A stretch of DNA of 64,000 bases from an uncultured Pelagibacteraceae bacterium (lineage in GTDB: Bacteria > Pseudomonadota > Alphaproteobacteria > Pelagibacterales > Pelagibacteraceae), in contig CACFOR010000001.1 in NCBI GenBank assembly GCA_902567785.1, positions 62,001 to 126,000 on the forward strand. The letters are read 5' to 3'. Of this stretch, positions 52,679 through 62,317 are shown in pieces. The translations under genes were made by a program, and so were the position numbers. Below the pieces are notes generated by a model. That model saw only the letters and a program-made list of their open reading frames with translations. It was not told where the DNA came from and ran no database searches. How positions within the stretch are numbered: the stretch's first letter is position 1; every line of letters starts with the position of its first letter.

Positions 52679-53092
52679 TTATTTTACAGAAATTAGAGGT
52701 TGTCCAAATTCAACAGGTTCACCATCTTTAACAAAAATTTTACTTACAGTGCCATCATGTGTCGAAGGAACATGATTCATTGTTTTCATAGCTTCTACTA
52801 TCATTATCGTTTGTCCTTTTTTTATTTTGTGTCCCACTTCTACAAATTTCTTTCCCCCCGGTTCAGAAGCCAAGTAGGCTGTTCCCACAATAGGAGAAGT
52901 AACGTTATTTCCGTTATTTTCAGAAGATATTTGTTTTTTTTTTACATCAGCATTAGCAAAGATTGAACCTGGATTATTTATAGATCTAGAAACTTTTACT
53001 TTAGTTGTTCCTTCACCATATTCAATTTCACTTAGATTAAATTCTTTTAAATAACTTACTAATTCTTCAATTATTTTTTTATTTATCTTCAT
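52679..53092 (-). CDS. accB: Acetyl-CoA carboxylase, biotin carboxyl carrier protein
   Basis: The 137-residue BCCP has an N-terminal coiled region (INKKIIEELVSYLKEFNLSEIEYGEG), a short linker and a C-terminal lipoyl/biotinyl domain. The biotin Lys lies in VEAMKTMNHV, the MKT variant frequent in Alphaproteobacteria. The linker is shorter than in E. coli and lacks the Ala/Pro-rich run. It sits between aroQ (5-base gap) and accC. Confidence 0.95.
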   Translation of the reverse strand: MKINKKIIEELVSYLKEFNLSEIEYGEGTTKVKVSRSINNPGSIFANADVKKKQISSENNGNNVTSPIVGTAYLASEPGGKKFVEVGHKIKKGQTIMIVEAMKTMNHVPSTHDGTVSKIFVKDGEPVEFGQPLISVK

Positions 53093-53097
53093 TTAGT

Positions 53098-53544
53098 TTA
53101 TTTACTTTTATTCAAAATTTCCTTCATAGAATCTAAAGCCATAATATATCCTTTTACTCCAAATCCACAAATAATTCCTTGAGCAGCTTTGCTAATTAAG
53201 GATTTTTTCCTAAAATCTTCTCTATTATATATATTAGTTATGTGTATTTCTATTACAGGCAGTTTGATTGCCAAAAGAGCGTCTAAAATAGCAACAGAAG
53301 TGTGAGTATAACCCGCAGCATTAATTATTATTCCATTAAAAACACCTTTTGATTTTTGTATCATTGTAACTATTTCTCCTTCAATATTTGACTGATCAAA
53401 TTTAATTTCCAGATCAATAGATTTAGCATGAGATTCGCAGTTTTTTTTAACTTCTCCCAAAGTAACTTTGCCATATTTAGATTCTTCCCTTTCTCCAAGA
53501 AGATTTAAATTTGGGCCATTTATAATTAGTATTTTTTTTGTCAT
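53098..53544 (-). CDS. aroQ: 3-dehydroquinate dehydratase, type II
   Basis: The 148-residue dehydroquinase of the shikimate pathway shows ILIINGPNLNLLGEREESKYG, where the catalytic Tyr follows in the flexible loop, then GIIINAAGYTHTSVAILDAL and VIEIHITNIYNREDFR. Length is normal for the dodecameric type II enzyme. It heads the aroQ-accB-accC operon and is divergent from thiS, with just 23 bp between starts. Confidence 0.95.
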   Translation of the reverse strand: MTKKILIINGPNLNLLGEREESKYGKVTLGEVKKNCESHAKSIDLEIKFDQSNIEGEIVTMIQKSKGVFNGIIINAAGYTHTSVAILDALLAIKLPVIEIHITNIYNREDFRKKSLISKAAQGIICGFGVKGYIMALDSMKEILNKSK

Positions 53545-53567
53545 TTAAATAAGTTAAAATAATTTAA

Positions 53568-53786
53568 ATGAATAACTTAAATGTGGCAAAAATACAATTA
53601 AATGGAAATTCTTACGAAATTAATCATGGTACAAATTTAAACCAGCTGCTAAATAAGCTTAAAATTCAAAAAAACAAGGTGGCTGTTGAGATAAATGGAG
53701 TGATTGTTGAAAAAAATAAATATCAAAATCTAATTTTAAACAAAGATGATAAAGTGGAAATAGTTCATTTTATAGGAGGAGGATAA
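53568..53786 (+). CDS. thiS: Sulfur carrier protein ThiS
   Basis: The 72-residue ubiquitin-like protein ends with the required di-glycine (VEIVHFIGGG), where the thiocarboxylate for thiazole synthesis forms. The N-terminus KIQLNGNSYEINHGTNLNQLL matches. Its last codons, GGA GGA GGA, lie six bases (including the stop) from the thiG ATG and also make an ideal Shine-Dalgarno, so carrier tail and thiG initiation site share the same bases. Confidence 0.94.
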   Translation: MNNLNVAKIQLNGNSYEINHGTNLNQLLNKLKIQKNKVAVEINGVIVEKNKYQNLILNKDDKVEIVHFIGGG

Positions 53787-53789
53787 AAT

Positions 53790-54560
53790 ATGGAAGATAT
53801 TTTTACTATAGCTAACAAAAATTTTAATTCTAGGTTGATAGTTGGAACAGGAAAATACAAAGATTTTGAAGAAACAGCGAACGCAGTGAAAGCTTCAGGA
53901 GCAGATATCGTCACTGTTGCAATTAGGAGAGTAAACATTCTTGATAAAGATCAACCCTTGTTAATGGATTATTTAGATCCAAAAACTATTACATACCTCC
54001 CAAATACTGCTGGCTGTTTTTCTTCAGATGAAGCTTTAAGAACATTAAGATTGGCTAGAGAAATTGGCGGCTGGAGGTTAGTAAAGCTAGAAGTTTTAGG
54101 AGATAAAAAAACACTTTATCCAAATATGATAGAAACAATAAAATCTACAGAAGTTTTAGTTAAAGAAGGTTTTGAAGTTATGGTTTATTGTACTGATGAT
54201 CCAATTTTATCTAAAAAATTAGAAGATGTAGGAGCTTGTGCTATTATGCCATTGGGAGCACCAATTGGTTCTGGCTTAGGCTTACAAAATAAAATAAATA
54301 TAAAGTTAATTAAAGAACAATCTTCTGTACCAGTAATTGTGGACGCAGGAGTTGGAACAGCATCAGATGCAACAATAGCAATGGAGTTAGGTTGCGATGG
54401 TGTACTTGTAAACACAGCAATTGCTGAGGCTAAAAATCCAATACTAATGGCTGAAGCAATGAAGAATGCAGTCGTAGCAGGAAGGAAGGCTTTTAAAGCA
54501 GGAAGAATGAAAAAAAGAAAGTTTGCTAGTCCTTCTTCACCAAAGACTGGCTTAATTTAA
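53790..54560 (+). CDS. thiG: Thiazole synthase
   Basis: The 256-residue TIM-barrel enzyme builds the thiazole ring from DXP, dehydroglycine and ThiS-thiocarboxylate. [58 protein letters not shown] and [35 protein letters not shown] are conserved, with the Schiff-base Lys in VKLEVLGD. With thiS it shows thiazole is made de novo. It is convergent with rne, stop codons overlapping. Confidence 0.96.
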   Translation: MEDIFTIANKNFNSRLIVGTGKYKDFEETANAVKASGADIVTVAIRRVNILDKDQPLLMDYLDPKTITYLPNTAGCFSSDEALRTLRLAREIGGWRLVKLEVLGDKKTLYPNMIETIKSTEVLVKEGFEVMVYCTDDPILSKKLEDVGACAIMPLGAPIGSGLGLQNKINIKLIKEQSSVPVIVDAGVGTASDATIAMELGCDGVLVNTAIAEAKNPILMAEAMKNAVVAGRKAFKAGRMKKRKFASPSSPKTGLI

Positions 54561-56437
54561 TAGTTTGCGGTTTTTTTATTAATAAAATTACCTTTTTTTG
54601 GCTTGGTATGATATCTAAATTTCTTATGAAATTTATGACCCATCTTAAATTTTTTATTATTTTTTATATTAATAAATTTATTATTGCCATAATTTTTATC
54701 AATTGAAATTTTTTCAATATTTTCAACTTTATTGATTATTTTTTTATTTTTATTCAATAATTCAATTGTATATTCAGGAATTACCAAGTTGTTGTTTGCC
54801 ATTATGTTTAACTCAAGTTTATATTTATTTCTAAAATGAGTAATTTCCTTTTCTAAATTTTCATTTATATATGTGCTTACTTTTAAAGGTACGCTAATAT
54901 TTATAATTTTTGCTTTATTGGAAAACGCTAATTCTTCTCCTTTTTTAACTACTTTTAAGGCAAAAGAATCAAGCGAAAGTGTCATATTCCATTTAACTGA
55001 GCTTTCTCTAAGTCTTTGTCTTGTCATCTCAAGCAGACCAAAACTACTTATTCTACCAAATTGCATTCTAGCTCTATCATCCTTTAATTTTTCCTTTAAT
55101 TTTCTTTCAATAGTTCTTCTATTATGAAAATTAAACATATCTATAAAATCAATTACAATTAATCCAGAAAGATCTCTTATTTTAATTTGCCTAGATATTT
55201 CTTCTGCTGCTTCAAGATTAGTTTTCAAAGCTGTTTTTTCAATATTTGATTCTTTAATAGATTGTCCTGAATTTACATCTATAGACACCAAAGCTTCCGT
55301 AGGGTTAATTACTATATAACCTCCTGATTCTAATTTTACAACTGGTTCGAAAATTCGATTTAGTTTTCTCTCAATTTCTTCAGCATGAAAAAGAGGTATT
55401 TTTCCTCTATATTTTTTAATTTTTTTTACATTTTCTGGCATTAAAATTTTCATAAAATTTTTTGCTTTTTGATATCCTTCGTTCCCATCTACAACAACGC
55501 TATTAGTTTCGCTGTCATACATATCTCTTAATGCTCTTTTAATTATATCTCCTTCTTCATAAACAAGACTAGGAGCTATTGAAGTAATAGTCTTTGATTT
55601 AATTTCTTCCCAAGTTTTTATTGTATTTTGTATATCGTTACCAATTTCATTTTTAGTTTTATTTAAACCCGCTGTTCTTACTATTAAACCCATAGAGTTT
55701 GGAATATCTATTTCTTTAAGAATATTTCTAATTTTTCTTCTATCATCGGAATTTACTATTTTTCTAGATATACCTCCGCCCCTTGCAGTATTTGGCATTA
55801 AAACACTGTATTTTCCAGCGAGAGATATAAAAGTTGATAAAGCAGCACCTTTTTGTCCTCGTTCGTCTTTTAATATTTGAACTAAAATTATTTGATCAGG
55901 TTTAATAACTTCTTGTATTTTGTATCTTCTAATCCCGTATTTTTTTTTCAATTCATTAAACTGGTCACTTTTTTCTGGAGTAATACTTTCTTCTTTAGGT
56001 GTTCCATTATTATTTATATTTGTTTGTTCATTAGCGTTAGCTGTATTGACACCATTATTATTAGTATTAACTGTAGCAGAATCATTATCTTTATTTTGGA
56101 TTTTTTCATTTTCTTGTAAATTTTTATTTTTTTCTTTTAATTCTAATCTTAAATTTTCTTCCTCTTTTTTAAGTCTAATTTTATCATCATGAGGAATATT
56201 ATAATAATCTGACTGAATGTCATTGAAAGCCAAAAAACCATGTTTTTGTTTTCCATAATTAACAAAAGCAGCTTGCAGAGAAGGCTCAATCCTACTAACT
56301 TTTCCTAGATAAATGTTATTTTTTAAATGGAGTCTATTTTTGTTTTCGTACTCATATTCTTCAATATGATTTTTTGATTTGAGTACAACTCTAGTTTCGT
56401 TTGGATGCGATGCATCAATGTATAAATTCTTTTCCAT
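54557..56437 (-). CDS. rne: Ribonuclease E/G family endoribonuclease
   Basis: The 626-residue protein has a split S1 domain ([22 protein letters not shown]..., [10 protein letters not shown]), the 5'-sensor region, and the RNase E catalytic aspartates in LVSIDVNSG (D387) and [10 protein letters not shown] (D430). An Asn/Glu-rich insertion (about residues 85-160) lies within the S1 region. The Zn-link CPxC motif expected after [14 protein letters not shown] is missing; the next residues are [10 protein letters not shown], and the whole protein has no cysteine. The long degradosome scaffold is also absent, replaced by a short basic tail. It probably does both rRNA maturation and mRNA decay. Confidence 0.88.
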   Translation of the reverse strand: MEKNLYIDASHPNETRVVLKSKNHIEEYEYENKNRLHLKNNIYLGKVSRIEPSLQAAFVNYGKQKHGFLAFNDIQSDYYNIPHDDKIRLKKEEENLRLELKEKNKNLQENEKIQNKDNDSATVNTNNNGVNTANANEQTNINNNGTPKEESITPEKSDQFNELKKKYGIRRYKIQEVIKPDQIILVQILKDERGQKGAALSTFISLAGKYSVLMPNTARGGGISRKIVNSDDRRKIRNILKEIDIPNSMGLIVRTAGLNKTKNEIGNDIQNTIKTWEEIKSKTITSIAPSLVYEEGDIIKRALRDMYDSETNSVVVDGNEGYQKAKNFMKILMPENVKKIKKYRGKIPLFHAEEIERKLNRIFEPVVKLESGGYIVINPTEALVSIDVNSGQSIKESNIEKTALKTNLEAAEEISRQIKIRDLSGLIVIDFIDMFNFHNRRTIERKLKEKLKDDRARMQFGRISSFGLLEMTRQRLRESSVKWNMTLSLDSFALKVVKKGEELAFSNKAKIINISVPLKVSTYINENLEKEITHFRNKYKLELNIMANNNLVIPEYTIELLNKNKKIINKVENIEKISIDKNYGNNKFINIKNNKKFKMGHKFHKKFRYHTKPKKGNFINKKTANY

Positions 56438-56612
56438 GAAAATTTGTTCCCGTTTCTATTGAATATGTTGTTCATAAGTTTGAATCTCTTATTATCTTGA
56501 TAGATACTTATACCTTAAATTTACAGATAAATACATGAGTTTTTTTCTCTCATTTTCAATTAAATCTAGAAATGCCTTAAGAAAGCCAGAATCAATTCAT
56601 TTCTTCAAATGA

Positions 56613-58970
56613 ATGATAGTTTATTTTAGAAAAAGTGTAAAACTAATTGCAGCCATAATAATATTGGGTTTGTTGTTTGCTTTTTCTACTCTTTGGTATT
56701 TTTCTTCAGATCTTCCTGATTATAAAATACTATCAAATTACAAGCCTCCCATATCAAGCAGAGTTCATTCTGGAGAAGGTCAATTAATAGCTGAATATGC
56801 ATTGCAAAAAAGACTATTTATTCCTTTTGAATCAATACCAAAAAAAGTAATACATTCCTTCTTATCTGCTGAAGACAAAAATTTTTTTTCACACCCTGGT
56901 GTAGATGCAAAAAGTATATCTAGAGCGATAATAAAAAATTTACAAAATATTTTTTCTGAAAAAAGATTGGAAGGGGCATCGACCATAACTCAGCAAGTAG
57001 CAAAAAATTTTTTATTAACAAACGAAGTATCTATAAAAAGAAAAATAAAAGAAGCAATTTTGGCCTTCAGGATAGAAAGAGCATATTCTAAGGAAAGAAT
57101 TATGGAATTGTATTTAAATCAAATATATTTAGGAGAAGGAACTTATGGAATAGCAGCAGCAAGCCTAGAGTATTTCGATAAGGCAGTTAGCGACTTAAAT
57201 TATGAAGAGTCAGCGCTTTTAGCTGCTCTTCCTAAGGCACCAAGTAAGTATAATCCATATAAATCAAATGAAAGAGCAAAGATAAGGAGAAATTTTGTAT
57301 TAAAAAATCTTTATGAAAATTCTTATATAGATAAAGATGAATATGAAAAGTTAATTAAAAAAGAAATTAAAACAAAAAAAAGAAAAATAAAACTTTTAGA
57401 GGAAGCAAATTTTTATTCAGAAGAAGTTAGAAGAATTGTAAGTAATACCTATGGTTATGATAGTCTCTATAAAGGAGGCTTATCGATACGCACTCCTTTA
57501 AATTCTAGTTTTCAAATAGAGGCTTTAAATTCTCTTAGAGAAGGTTTGGAGGAATATGACAAAAGACATGGATGGCGTGGACCTATTACAAATTTAACTA
57601 CAAAAAATTGGAAAAGTAATGTTAAAGAATATATTCCAGATAGAAGTTTAAATTGGAAATTAGCAAAAGTAATTGAAGTTGAAAAGTTAGTTACAAAAAT
57701 TGAAATTGAAAATAACGAGATAGGATTTATTAATTTTAAAAATGTTTCCTGGATTAGAAAAAAAGGTTTTGAAGAAATATTGAAGCCAAACGATATTATT
57801 TATGTAAAAAAAATAAAAAAAGATAATTGGAGTTTAAAACAACTTCCAGAAATTAATGGAGCTATTGTAGTGATGGATCCTTATACCGGAAGAATTTTAG
57901 CTATGGCAGGTGGTTTTAGTTATAAACTCAGTGAATTTAATAGAGCTACCCAAGGAAAAAGACAACCTGGTTCAGCTTTTAAACCATTTGTTTATGCTGC
58001 AGCTTTAGAAAGCGGCTTTACTCCATCAACCTTAGTTCTGGACGCGCCTTTTGTTATGGAACAAGGCGAGGGATTAAAAACTTGGAAACCAGAAAATTAT
58101 GGAAAAAAGTTTTATGGTCCATCAACTCTTAGAGTGGGGATAGAAAAATCAAGAAATTTAATGACAGTTCGTGTAGCACAAAAAGTTGGATTTGAAAAAA
58201 TATCTAAGATCACCAATGAACTGGGAATATATAATGATGTACCAGAGTTATTGTCTGTTTCTTTAGGATCTGCTGAAACAACTTTGCTTAAATTAACAAA
58301 TGGTTATTGCGTCTTCGTTAATGGAGGAAAAAAGGTTGATCCAATATTTATTGATAGAATACAAGATAGAAGAGGAAAAACTATTTTCAACTCTGATAAA
58401 AGAAAGTGCTTAGGATGTGAAGAAATTTCATATCTCAAAGATGAAATTCCTTCTATAGAAGATAATAGAAAACAAATAATTTCCCCCGAAACTGCATATC
58501 AAATAACATCAATGATGGAGGGTGTGATAAAAAGAGGTACAGGAAAGAAATTAAGAAATCTTAACTTACCACTGGCTGGAAAAACCGGAACGACAAATAA
58601 AAATATGGATGCTTGGTTTTTAGGCTTTACTTCAAAATTAGTTATTGGAACGTATGTTGGTTTTGATGAGCCAAAAAGTTTAGGGAGATATGAAACTGGT
58701 GCCAAAGCTGCATTACCAATTTTCAAAAAGTTCATAGAAAGAGTAGTTAAAAAAAAAGAAGCTTTGCCTTTTAAAATTCCAAAAAATATAAATCTAGTAA
58801 TGGTTGATCATGAAACTGGCTTACAACCTAATTCAAATTCAAAAAAAATAATATATGAAGCTTTTAAAGAACAAGATTATTCTATTGTTAATCTTGAAAA
58901 ATCATCAAATAGGGATACATTGAGATATTTTGATTCTAAAAAAAGGAAAGAAATTTTTAAATTTTACTAA
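56613..58970 (+). CDS. mrcA: Penicillin-binding protein 1A
   Basis: The 785-residue bifunctional peptidoglycan synthase has one N-terminal membrane helix. A glycosyltransferase domain follows (SAEDKNFFSHPGVDAKSISRA, GASTITQQVAKNFLL, ELYLNQIYLGEGTYG), then a transpeptidase domain with the Ser-x-x-Lys nucleophile in PGSAFKPFVYAAALE, SRNLM and LAGKTGTTN. An OB-like insertion between the domains is typical of PBP1A. The ATG at 56613 directly follows a 25-codon ORF of doubtful reality. prfB follows 2 bases after the stop. Confidence 0.94.
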   Translation: MIVYFRKSVKLIAAIIILGLLFAFSTLWYFSSDLPDYKILSNYKPPISSRVHSGEGQLIAEYALQKRLFIPFESIPKKVIHSFLSAEDKNFFSHPGVDAKSISRAIIKNLQNIFSEKRLEGASTITQQVAKNFLLTNEVSIKRKIKEAILAFRIERAYSKERIMELYLNQIYLGEGTYGIAAASLEYFDKAVSDLNYEESALLAALPKAPSKYNPYKSNERAKIRRNFVLKNLYENSYIDKDEYEKLIKKEIKTKKRKIKLLEEANFYSEEVRRIVSNTYGYDSLYKGGLSIRTPLNSSFQIEALNSLREGLEEYDKRHGWRGPITNLTTKNWKSNVKEYIPDRSLNWKLAKVIEVEKLVTKIEIENNEIGFINFKNVSWIRKKGFEEILKPNDIIYVKKIKKDNWSLKQLPEINGAIVVMDPYTGRILAMAGGFSYKLSEFNRATQGKRQPGSAFKPFVYAAALESGFTPSTLVLDAPFVMEQGEGLKTWKPENYGKKFYGPSTLRVGIEKSRNLMTVRVAQKVGFEKISKITNELGIYNDVPELLSVSLGSAETTLLKLTNGYCVFVNGGKKVDPIFIDRIQDRRGKTIFNSDKRKCLGCEEISYLKDEIPSIEDNRKQIISPETAYQITSMMEGVIKRGTGKKLRNLNLPLAGKTGTTNKNMDAWFLGFTSKLVIGTYVGFDEPKSLGRYETGAKAALPIFKKFIERVVKKKEALPFKIPKNINLVMVDHETGLQPNSNSKKIIYEAFKEQDYSIVNLEKSSNRDTLRYFDSKKRKEIFKFY

Positions 58971-58972
58971 TA

Positions 58973-60071
58973 ATGCTAGACATTAAAAATAGAGTTTCTG
59001 AAATAAAAAAAATTATAGATAATATTAGGGGGTATCTTTGAAAAAAATCAAATAAAGGAAAAAATTTTAGAATTTGATAAAAAGATACTAGAAGAAAATT
59101 TTTGGAAAAATAAATTAGTCGCACAGAAAATCGTTAAAGAAAAAAAATTTTTTGATAAAATTATTAATGATTTTGACTCTATAACTAATGATCTAGAAAA
59201 TTTTGAGCAGCTTTATGATTTAGCGTTAAAAGAAAACGATAGTTTAGTAATAAAAGATTGTGAAAAAAAAATCATTTCTTTATTCAATCAAATTAAAAAA
59301 ACTGAAATTTCGTGTTTTCTATCTGGAGAAAATGATTATTTAGATACTTATTTAGAAATACACGCAGGTGCGGGAGGTACAGAAAGCCAGGATTGGGCTC
59401 AAATGTTACGAAGAATGTATTCTAAGTGGATAGAAAAGAAAAAATGCAAGTTTGAAATAATCGATGAACACAAAGGTGAAGAGGCTGGAGTTAAATCTAC
59501 AACATTAAAAATAACAGGTCCTTATATGTATGGTTGGCTAAAATCTGAATCTGGTGTTCATAGATTAGTAAGAATTTCTCCTTTTGATTCCGGATCAAGA
59601 AGACATACTAGTTTTGCTAGTGTATGGGTTTACCCGGTTGTTGACGACAGCATTAAAGTAGATATTCAAGAAAAAGATATAAGGATTGATACTTATCGAT
59701 CAAGCGGAGCTGGCGGTCAACATGTAAATACTACTGATAGTGCTGTTAGGATAACACATTTACCAAGTAACATTGTTGTTCAGTGTCAGAATGAAAGATC
59801 TCAACATAAAAATAAAGAAACATGTTTTAATATGTTGAAAGCTAGACTTTATAAATATGAAATGGAAAAAAAAGAGGCCGAAACAGAAAACCTAGCTAAG
59901 TCAAAAACTGACATTGGATGGGGTCACCAAATAAGATCTTATGTTTTGCAGCCATATCAATTAGTCAAGGATTTGAGGAATAATTTAGAAAATACAGATC
60001 CCGATAGTGTATTAGATGGTGATATTGATGGTTTTTTAGAGGCAGCACTTTATGACAGCAAAGGAAATTAA
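58973..60071 (+). CDS. prfB: Peptide chain release factor 2, expressed by programmed +1 frameshift
   Basis: RF2 is encoded in two frames: 22 codons from the ATG at 58973 reach an in-frame TGA at 59039, and a +1 shift at CTT-T continues in the frame the track lists only from 59403. The joined product is 365 residues, the normal RF2 length. The stop-codon motif SPF (VRISPFDSGSRRHTSF) identifies RF2 rather than RF1, and GAGGQHVN is the peptidyl-hydrolysis loop. The shift makes RF2 synthesis depend on its own abundance at UGA. It follows mrcA by 2 bases and precedes the AsmA-like gene by 8. Confidence 0.95.
59027..59041 (+). promoter_or_regulatory. prfB programmed +1 frameshift site
   Basis: AGGGGGTATCTTTGA is the classic site: a Shine-Dalgarno-like AGGGGG three bases before CTT, followed by the UGA stop. 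It is identical to the E. coli core, although the surrounding sequence is AT-rich. Confidence 0.95.
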
Positions 60072-60079
60072 AAATAATT

Positions 60080-62317
60080 ATGGGTAGATTTTTATTAAGA
60101 TTTTTTATTTTATTAATAGTTCTAATTTTTTCCTTTACACTTTATTTAAGTTATTTTGGTATAGAAACTGACAAATTTGATGTTTTTATTAAAGAGAAAT
60201 CTAAACAAGTAAATCAAAATGTTAAATTAGAATTTAACAAAACTAAAATACACCTTAATCCAACAGAGTTAAATTTAGTAGTAAAACTAAAAGAACCTAG
60301 AGTTATAATTAGGAGTAATACAATAAATTTATCAAAATTAAATTTATTTTTATCAATAAAATCTATTTTCAGCTCAAGTTTTTTGTTAAAAAAAGCTGAG
60401 GTAGCATTTGTTAAAAATCATATTAAAGATTTAACCAAGATTACTAGTATTTTTGTACCAAAAATTATTAATAAACAAATCAATAAAATATTTGCCGAAG
60501 GAGAAATAGAAGGTGAGTTTATCATTCCATTTGATTCCAATGGAAATATAGAAAATGATTATGGATTCTCTGGAAAGATAGTTGATGCGAGAATTAATAT
60601 AACAAAAGAATTTTTTATAAAAGATTTGACAACAGAAATTAATCACAGAAAAGTCGAAACGGCAAATTTGTTTAATATTGCTATCAAAAAAGGTTCTTTT
60701 CTAGATTTTGATCTGACAGATAGCATCTTTAAATTAAGGAGTGAAAACAATGAAATAAATGTAAAAAGTTTATTAAAAAAAAGAGGGGAATTTAATTTTT
60801 CCAAAATAAAAAAAATATCATCTTTATTAAATTTTAACATCAATAATATTAAAGATTTCAATGGAAAAATAGATCTTAAAACTAATATAGATTTTAAATT
60901 GAATAAAAAATACAGAATTGAAAATTTAGTTTATTCTATGGAAGGTGACATTCCTTACAGCGAAATATATTTTAGTGAAAATAAAATTATAAAAAAATAT
61001 TTACCTGATTATAACCATGCAGTAATACTTAAGGATTCTAAGATTAAACTTAACAAAATGAAAACCACTAATATAATTGAATTAAATGGCTTTATGAAAA
61101 CAAACAATGAATTTGATAGTTTTAATTTAAAACAAATTTATGATTATAATAAAAATAGATTCAATGTTCTTGGAAAGGCTAATTTAACTAATTCTCAAGT
61201 CAATATATCGAAACTAAATTATATTAAAGATGATGGAAAAAAATCTGAAATAGATTTTAATCTTAATTTTGTACCAAATAAGTACCTTAATATAATAAAA
61301 CTTACTTTTTTAGCTGATGAAACAAAAATTAATATAACAAAACTAAAATTAAACAAAAATTTTGAAATAGATGATTTTAAAAAATTGGAAATTAAAACTT
61401 TTAAAAATGGAAGTAAAAATAATGATTTTTTAGTAGAAAAATCTGATAAAGTTAATATTTCAGGCAAGATATATGACGCGGAACCCTTGCTTAAATCACT
61501 TTTTAAAAAAGATGATAAAAAAACTTTTGGTAACAAGTTCAGCAGTAAAATAAAGATTAATTTTGAAAAAACTATTACAGGTACCAATGATGATGTAAAT
61601 AATTTTGGAATGATAGCTACTATTAAAAATGGTTCTTATGAAAAATTAAGTTTAAAAGGAAATTTTACAGAAAATGAAATAGTAGAAATGTCCATTTATC
61701 AAATTGATAAAGAAAAAAAAACTCTTCAAGTAATATCAGATCGAGCTAGACCTTTTATAAAAAATTTTGATTTTATTAAAGGTTTTGAGGGGGGGAAATT
61801 AGAGTACGAATCGATTGTTTCCAAAGAAACTTCCAATTCAAATTTGATGATTACTGATTTTAAAGTTTCAAAAGTACCAGCCTTGGCTCAATTGCTGACG
61901 TTAGCTTCTTTGCAAGGAATAGCAGATACTCTTAGTGGAGAAGGAATAAGATTTGAATCTTTTGAAATGAAATCAAACTCCAAAGGAAATGTTATGAATA
62001 TTGAAGATGCTCTTGCAATAGGACCGGCAGTCTCAATATTATTAGAAGGTTATGTAGATAAAGGAAGAACTGTAAGTTTAAGGGGCACTTTGGTTCCCGC
62101 CACAAAACTTAACGCAATTATTGCTTCCATTCCGCTAGTTGGTGATATTTTGGTTGGAAAAAAAACTGGAGAAGGAGTTGTTGGAGTCAGCTTTAAGATG
62201 AAAGGCCCACCCAAAGATATAAAGACAACTGTAAATCCAATTAAGACATTAACACCTAGGTTTATTGTTAGAGCTGTTGAGAAAATGAAGAAGAAGAAAA
62301 AAGAAGAGACTAAATAA
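60080..62317 (+). CDS. AsmA-like C-terminal domain / YhdP-type envelope protein
   Basis: The 745-residue protein has an N-terminal membrane anchor (LRFFILLIVLIFSFTLYLSYF) and a long beta-rich periplasmic region. Its conserved C-terminal segment (FEGGKLEYESIV..., ITDFKVSKVPALAQLLTLASLQGIADTLSGEGIRFESFEM, TLVPATKLNAIIASIPLVGDIL) is the AsmA-like domain. Relatives such as YhdP and TamB form bridge-like proteins proposed to carry phospholipids to the outer membrane. A basic C-terminal tail closes it. It lies between prfB and the convergent tyrS (8-base overlap). The middle is variable and Asn/Lys-rich. Confidence 0.83.
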   Translation: MGRFLLRFFILLIVLIFSFTLYLSYFGIETDKFDVFIKEKSKQVNQNVKLEFNKTKIHLNPTELNLVVKLKEPRVIIRSNTINLSKLNLFLSIKSIFSSSFLLKKAEVAFVKNHIKDLTKITSIFVPKIINKQINKIFAEGEIEGEFIIPFDSNGNIENDYGFSGKIVDARINITKEFFIKDLTTEINHRKVETANLFNIAIKKGSFLDFDLTDSIFKLRSENNEINVKSLLKKRGEFNFSKIKKISSLLNFNINNIKDFNGKIDLKTNIDFKLNKKYRIENLVYSMEGDIPYSEIYFSENKIIKKYLPDYNHAVILKDSKIKLNKMKTTNIIELNGFMKTNNEFDSFNLKQIYDYNKNRFNVLGKANLTNSQVNISKLNYIKDDGKKSEIDFNLNFVPNKYLNIIKLTFLADETKINITKLKLNKNFEIDDFKKLEIKTFKNGSKNNDFLVEKSDKVNISGKIYDAEPLLKSLFKKDDKKTFGNKFSSKIKINFEKTITGTNDDVNNFGMIATIKNGSYEKLSLKGNFTENEIVEMSIYQIDKEKKTLQVISDRARPFIKNFDFIKGFEGGKLEYESIVSKETSNSNLMITDFKVSKVPALAQLLTLASLQGIADTLSGEGIRFESFEMKSNSKGNVMNIEDALAIGPAVSILLEGYVDKGRTVSLRGTLVPATKLNAIIASIPLVGDILVGKKTGEGVVGVSFKMKGPPKDIKTTVNPIKTLTPRFIVRAVEKMKKKKKEETK

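Noticed and set aside
55892-56192. Two overlapping plus-strand ORFs inside rne
   Set aside because: They mirror the low-complexity Asn/Lys/Glu insertion of RNase E and have no independent support.
56535-56612. 25-codon ORF directly before mrcA
   Set aside because: Too short, no recognisable RBS or family; kept only as a note under the rne-mrcA finding.
59403-60071. prfB as an N-terminally truncated gene or pseudogene
   Set aside because: The upstream frame with ATG at 58973 and the canonical +1 frameshift signal restores a full-length RF2.
61219-61587. 122-residue minus-strand ORF inside the AsmA-like gene
   Set aside because: Leucine/serine/phenylalanine-rich antisense shadow of an AT-rich coding region; no RBS or motif.
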